Shown here: positions 15,415-17,063 of the stretch, one piece after another | How the letters are laid out: the number at the start of each line of letters is the position of its first letter | Position numbering within the stretch: the stretch's first letter is position 1 | Assembly: GCA_937873165.1 (NCBI GenBank) | Contig: CALMVH010000193.1 | Coordinates: 1 to 17,063 of the forward strand | Reading direction: 5' to 3' | Source: an uncultured Rhodospirillales bacterium | GTDB lineage: Bacteria; Pseudomonadota; Alphaproteobacteria; CALMVH01 | DNA length: 17,063 nucleotides | Program-made: the position numbers and the translations under genes | The notes under the pieces: model-generated | What the model was told of the DNA's origin: nothing | Seen by the model: the letters and a program-made list of their open reading frames with translations, nothing else | Databases searched by the model: none

Positions 15415-17063
15415 TCAGGCTGCGCGTGGTTTCCTGCCCGCCTTGTCATCGAACAGCGCTGTTAGCTCGTTCATCACGGTGCCACCCAGCTGATCGACAT
15501 CCAGGATGGTGACGGCGTTGCGGTAATATCGGGTCACGTCGTGGCCGATGCCGATGGCGATCAGTTCGGTGCGGGTGCGGGTCTCGATGTGCTCGATCAC
15601 CTGGCGTAGGTGCTGCTCCAGGTAGTTGCCGGTGTTGACCGACAGGGTACTATCGTCGACCGGCGCGCCGTCGGAGATTACCATCAGGATATGCCGCCGT
15701 TCCATGCGAGAGGCGAGGCGTTCCTGCGCCCACAGCAACGCTTCGCCGTCGATGTTCTCCTTCAAAAGTCCCTCGCGCAGCATCAAGCCCAGATTGCGGC
15801 GTGCCCGGCGCCAGGGCGCATCGGCGGATTTATAGATGATATGCCGCACGTCATTCAAACGGCCGGGCATGCCGGGCTTGTTGGCGGCAATCCATTTTTC
15901 CCGCGACTGGCCGCCCTTCCACGCACGGGTCGTGAAGCCGAGGATTTCCACCTTGACGCCGCAGCGTTCCAACGTCCGCGCTAGGATGTCGGCGGTCATG
16001 GCGGTGATCGCAATGGGCCGGCCCCGCATCGAACCCGAATTGTCCAGTAGCAGGGTCACGACGGTGTCACGAAACTCTGTCTGCTTTTCCTGCTTGAACG
16101 ACAAGGGCAGGACGGGGTTCACAATCACCCGCGCCAGCCGCGCGGTGTCCAGCAAACCTTCCTCCAGATCAAAACTCCACGAGCGCGTTTGTTGTGCCAG
16201 AAGCTTGCGCTGAAGCCGGTTCGCCAGCCGCGCGATGACGCCGTGCAGGGATCCAAGCTGATGATCCAGCAACGCACGCAGCCGCGTCAGTTCCTCGGAA
16301 TCGCACAAATCTTCCGCGCCGATCACCTCGTCGTACTGCGTGGTAAAGATGCGGTAGGCGCTGGGGTTGGCAGCCCCGCTATCCGCATCGGACCGGCGTA
16401 CCTCATGGGTGGGCAATTCCTCGCCCATCTCGTCGGCCGAGGGCTGCATGGTGACATCTTCCATGCCAGGATCGGCGGTCTGGTCGGCGTCTTCCGTGCC
16501 CGCCTCGCTCGCGGCGCTGGCGCCCTGGTCCTCGTCTCCGCCTTCCGCTTCCGCGTCGCTGTTCTCCGCTGCTTCCGAAAGATCATCATCCTCCGAGTCG
16601 TCCGGCTCAGGTTCGAAATCCTCGTTCAGGCTCATGTCCAGGTGCGACAGTATCCGCCGCACTTCTGCGGCGTAGGCATCCTGGTCGCCCGCGACCCCGG
16701 CCAGTTTTTCCAAATCGGCGGCAATCTTTTCCTCGATCATCGGCCGCCATAGCGATAACGCGCCCTGGCTGCTTTCGGGTGGGGCCGCGCCCGTCATCGC
16801 CTCGCGCGCCATGAGGCGGAGTACCTCGTGCATGGGCACGTCTTCGCGCCGCGTCAGGGCCTCGTAGCCCTGACGGTGGAACTTGTCCTCCATCGCGGCA
16901 CTCAGGTTCGCCGCGACGCCCGGCATGGCGCGCGCCCCCAGCGCTTCCACGCGCGCCTGTTCCAGGGCCTCGAAGGCTGCCCGGGCGGTTTCCTCGACCG
17001 GCATGCGCCGCAGGTGGATGGCGCGGTCATGATGACGCAGGCGTAGCGCGGCGGCATCGGCAT
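15415..17063 (-). CDS. cobT: Cobaltochelatase subunit CobT (5' end outside window)
   Basis: At least 548 residues are visible. The frame stays open to the right edge (upstream residues LRLRHHDRAIHLRR match CobT), so the true start lies outside. The order is CobT-typical: a helical N-terminal domain (ARVEALGARAMPGVAANL), a long Asp/Glu-rich linker (about residues 128-195 from the Met at 17004), then a von Willebrand A domain. The VWA MIDAS motif is LLLDNSGSM (D321, S323, S325 in that count), coded near 16044. CobT works with CobS, an AAA+ protein, and CobN to insert Co2+ into hydrogenobyrinate a,c-diamide in aerobic cobalamin synthesis. cobS is expected just beyond the edge, and ruvX follows after 14 nt. 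The C-terminus (DQLGGTVMNELTALFD) is complete. Confidence 0.94.
   Translation of the reverse strand, partial: ADAAALRLRHHDRAIHLRRMPVEETARAAFEALEQARVEALGARAMPGVAANLSAAMEDKFHRQGYEALTRREDVPMHEVLRLMAREAMTGAAPPESSQGALSLWRPMIEEKIAADLEKLAGVAGDQDAYAAEVRRILSHLDMSLNEDFEPEPDDSEDDDLSEAAENSDAEAEGGDEDQGASAASEAGTEDADQTADPGMEDVTMQPSADEMGEELPTHEVRRSDADSGAANPSAYRIFTTQYDEVIGAEDLCDSEELTRLRALLDHQLGSLHGVIARLANRLQRKLLAQQTRSWSFDLEEGLLDTARLARVIVNPVLPLSFKQEKQTEFRDTVVTLLLDNSGSMRGRPIAITAMTADILARTLERCGVKVEILGFTTRAWKGGQSREKWIAANKPGMPGRLNDVRHIIYKSADAPWRRARRNLGLMLREGLLKENIDGEALLWAQERLASRMERRHILMVISDGAPVDDSTLSVNTGNYLEQHLRQVIEHIETRTRTELIAIGIGHDVTRYYRNAVTILDVDQLGGTVMNELTALFDDKAGRKPRAA

Noticed and set aside
1..17063. CRISPR array, tRNA/rRNA genes, insertion sequences, phage attachment sites, toxin-antitoxin or defence genes
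   Set aside because: No regularly spaced direct repeats, no tRNA-like segment with a T-loop or rRNA-like stretch, and no transposase, integrase or defence-domain motifs were seen on either strand.

Overview
The window is about 17 kb of GC-rich, densely coding bacterial chromosome. The gene content points to an alphaproteobacterium: a CobT subunit of the aerobic-type cobaltochelatase, a topA-rnr-dprA-plsY block next to pyrB and ruvX, and a methyltransferase/FAD-oxidoreductase pair of the kind found beside type III polyketide synthases. I lean towards Sphingomonadales or Acetobacteraceae/Rhodospirillales, but cannot decide between them by eye. I see no rRNA, tRNA, CRISPR array, transposase or prophage gene.

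Left edge (1-1540, + strand): the last codons of a SAM-dependent methyltransferase overlap by ATGA a 390-aa FAD-dependent oxidoreductase. A 43-aa Lys/Ser-rich protein with its own ribosome binding site follows, then a REP-like palindromic element of about 62 bp. That element sits at the convergent junction with the large minus-strand block.

Minus-strand block (1544-13112, read right to left): pyrB - pqiA - pqiB - pqiC - terC - plsY - dprA - topA - rnr. Most junctions are overlaps or gaps of 1-12 nt; the longest gap is 55 nt. The block mixes pyrimidine synthesis (aspartate carbamoyltransferase), envelope lipid transport (Pqi/MCE system), a TerC/YjbE-type metal-ion transporter, phospholipid synthesis (PlsY), DNA uptake (DprA), DNA topology (TopA) and RNA decay (RNase R). 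topA and rnr both start at TTG. In many alphaproteobacteria, as I recall, pyrC lies between pyrB and plsY. Here that place holds a tightly overlapped pqiA-pqiB-pqiC-terC cassette, and PyrB itself looks like the enteric/archaeal catalytic chain rather than the usual alphaproteobacterial type.

Right part (13218-14916, + strand): a 109-aa protein of unknown function and a ClC-family chloride/proton antiporter are read divergently from pyrB. A strong inverted repeat and a possible promoter lie in the divergent gap. The ClC gene meets ruvX head-on with a single base between stop codons. ruvX (Holliday-junction resolvase-like/pre-16S rRNA nuclease) and cobT (minus strand) end the window; cobT runs off the right edge.

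Most of the window is well-understood housekeeping. The parts most worth attention are the Pqi-TerC cassette beside an atypical PyrB, the inverted repeat in the pyrB leader, the REP-like element, and the two small uncharacterised genes.
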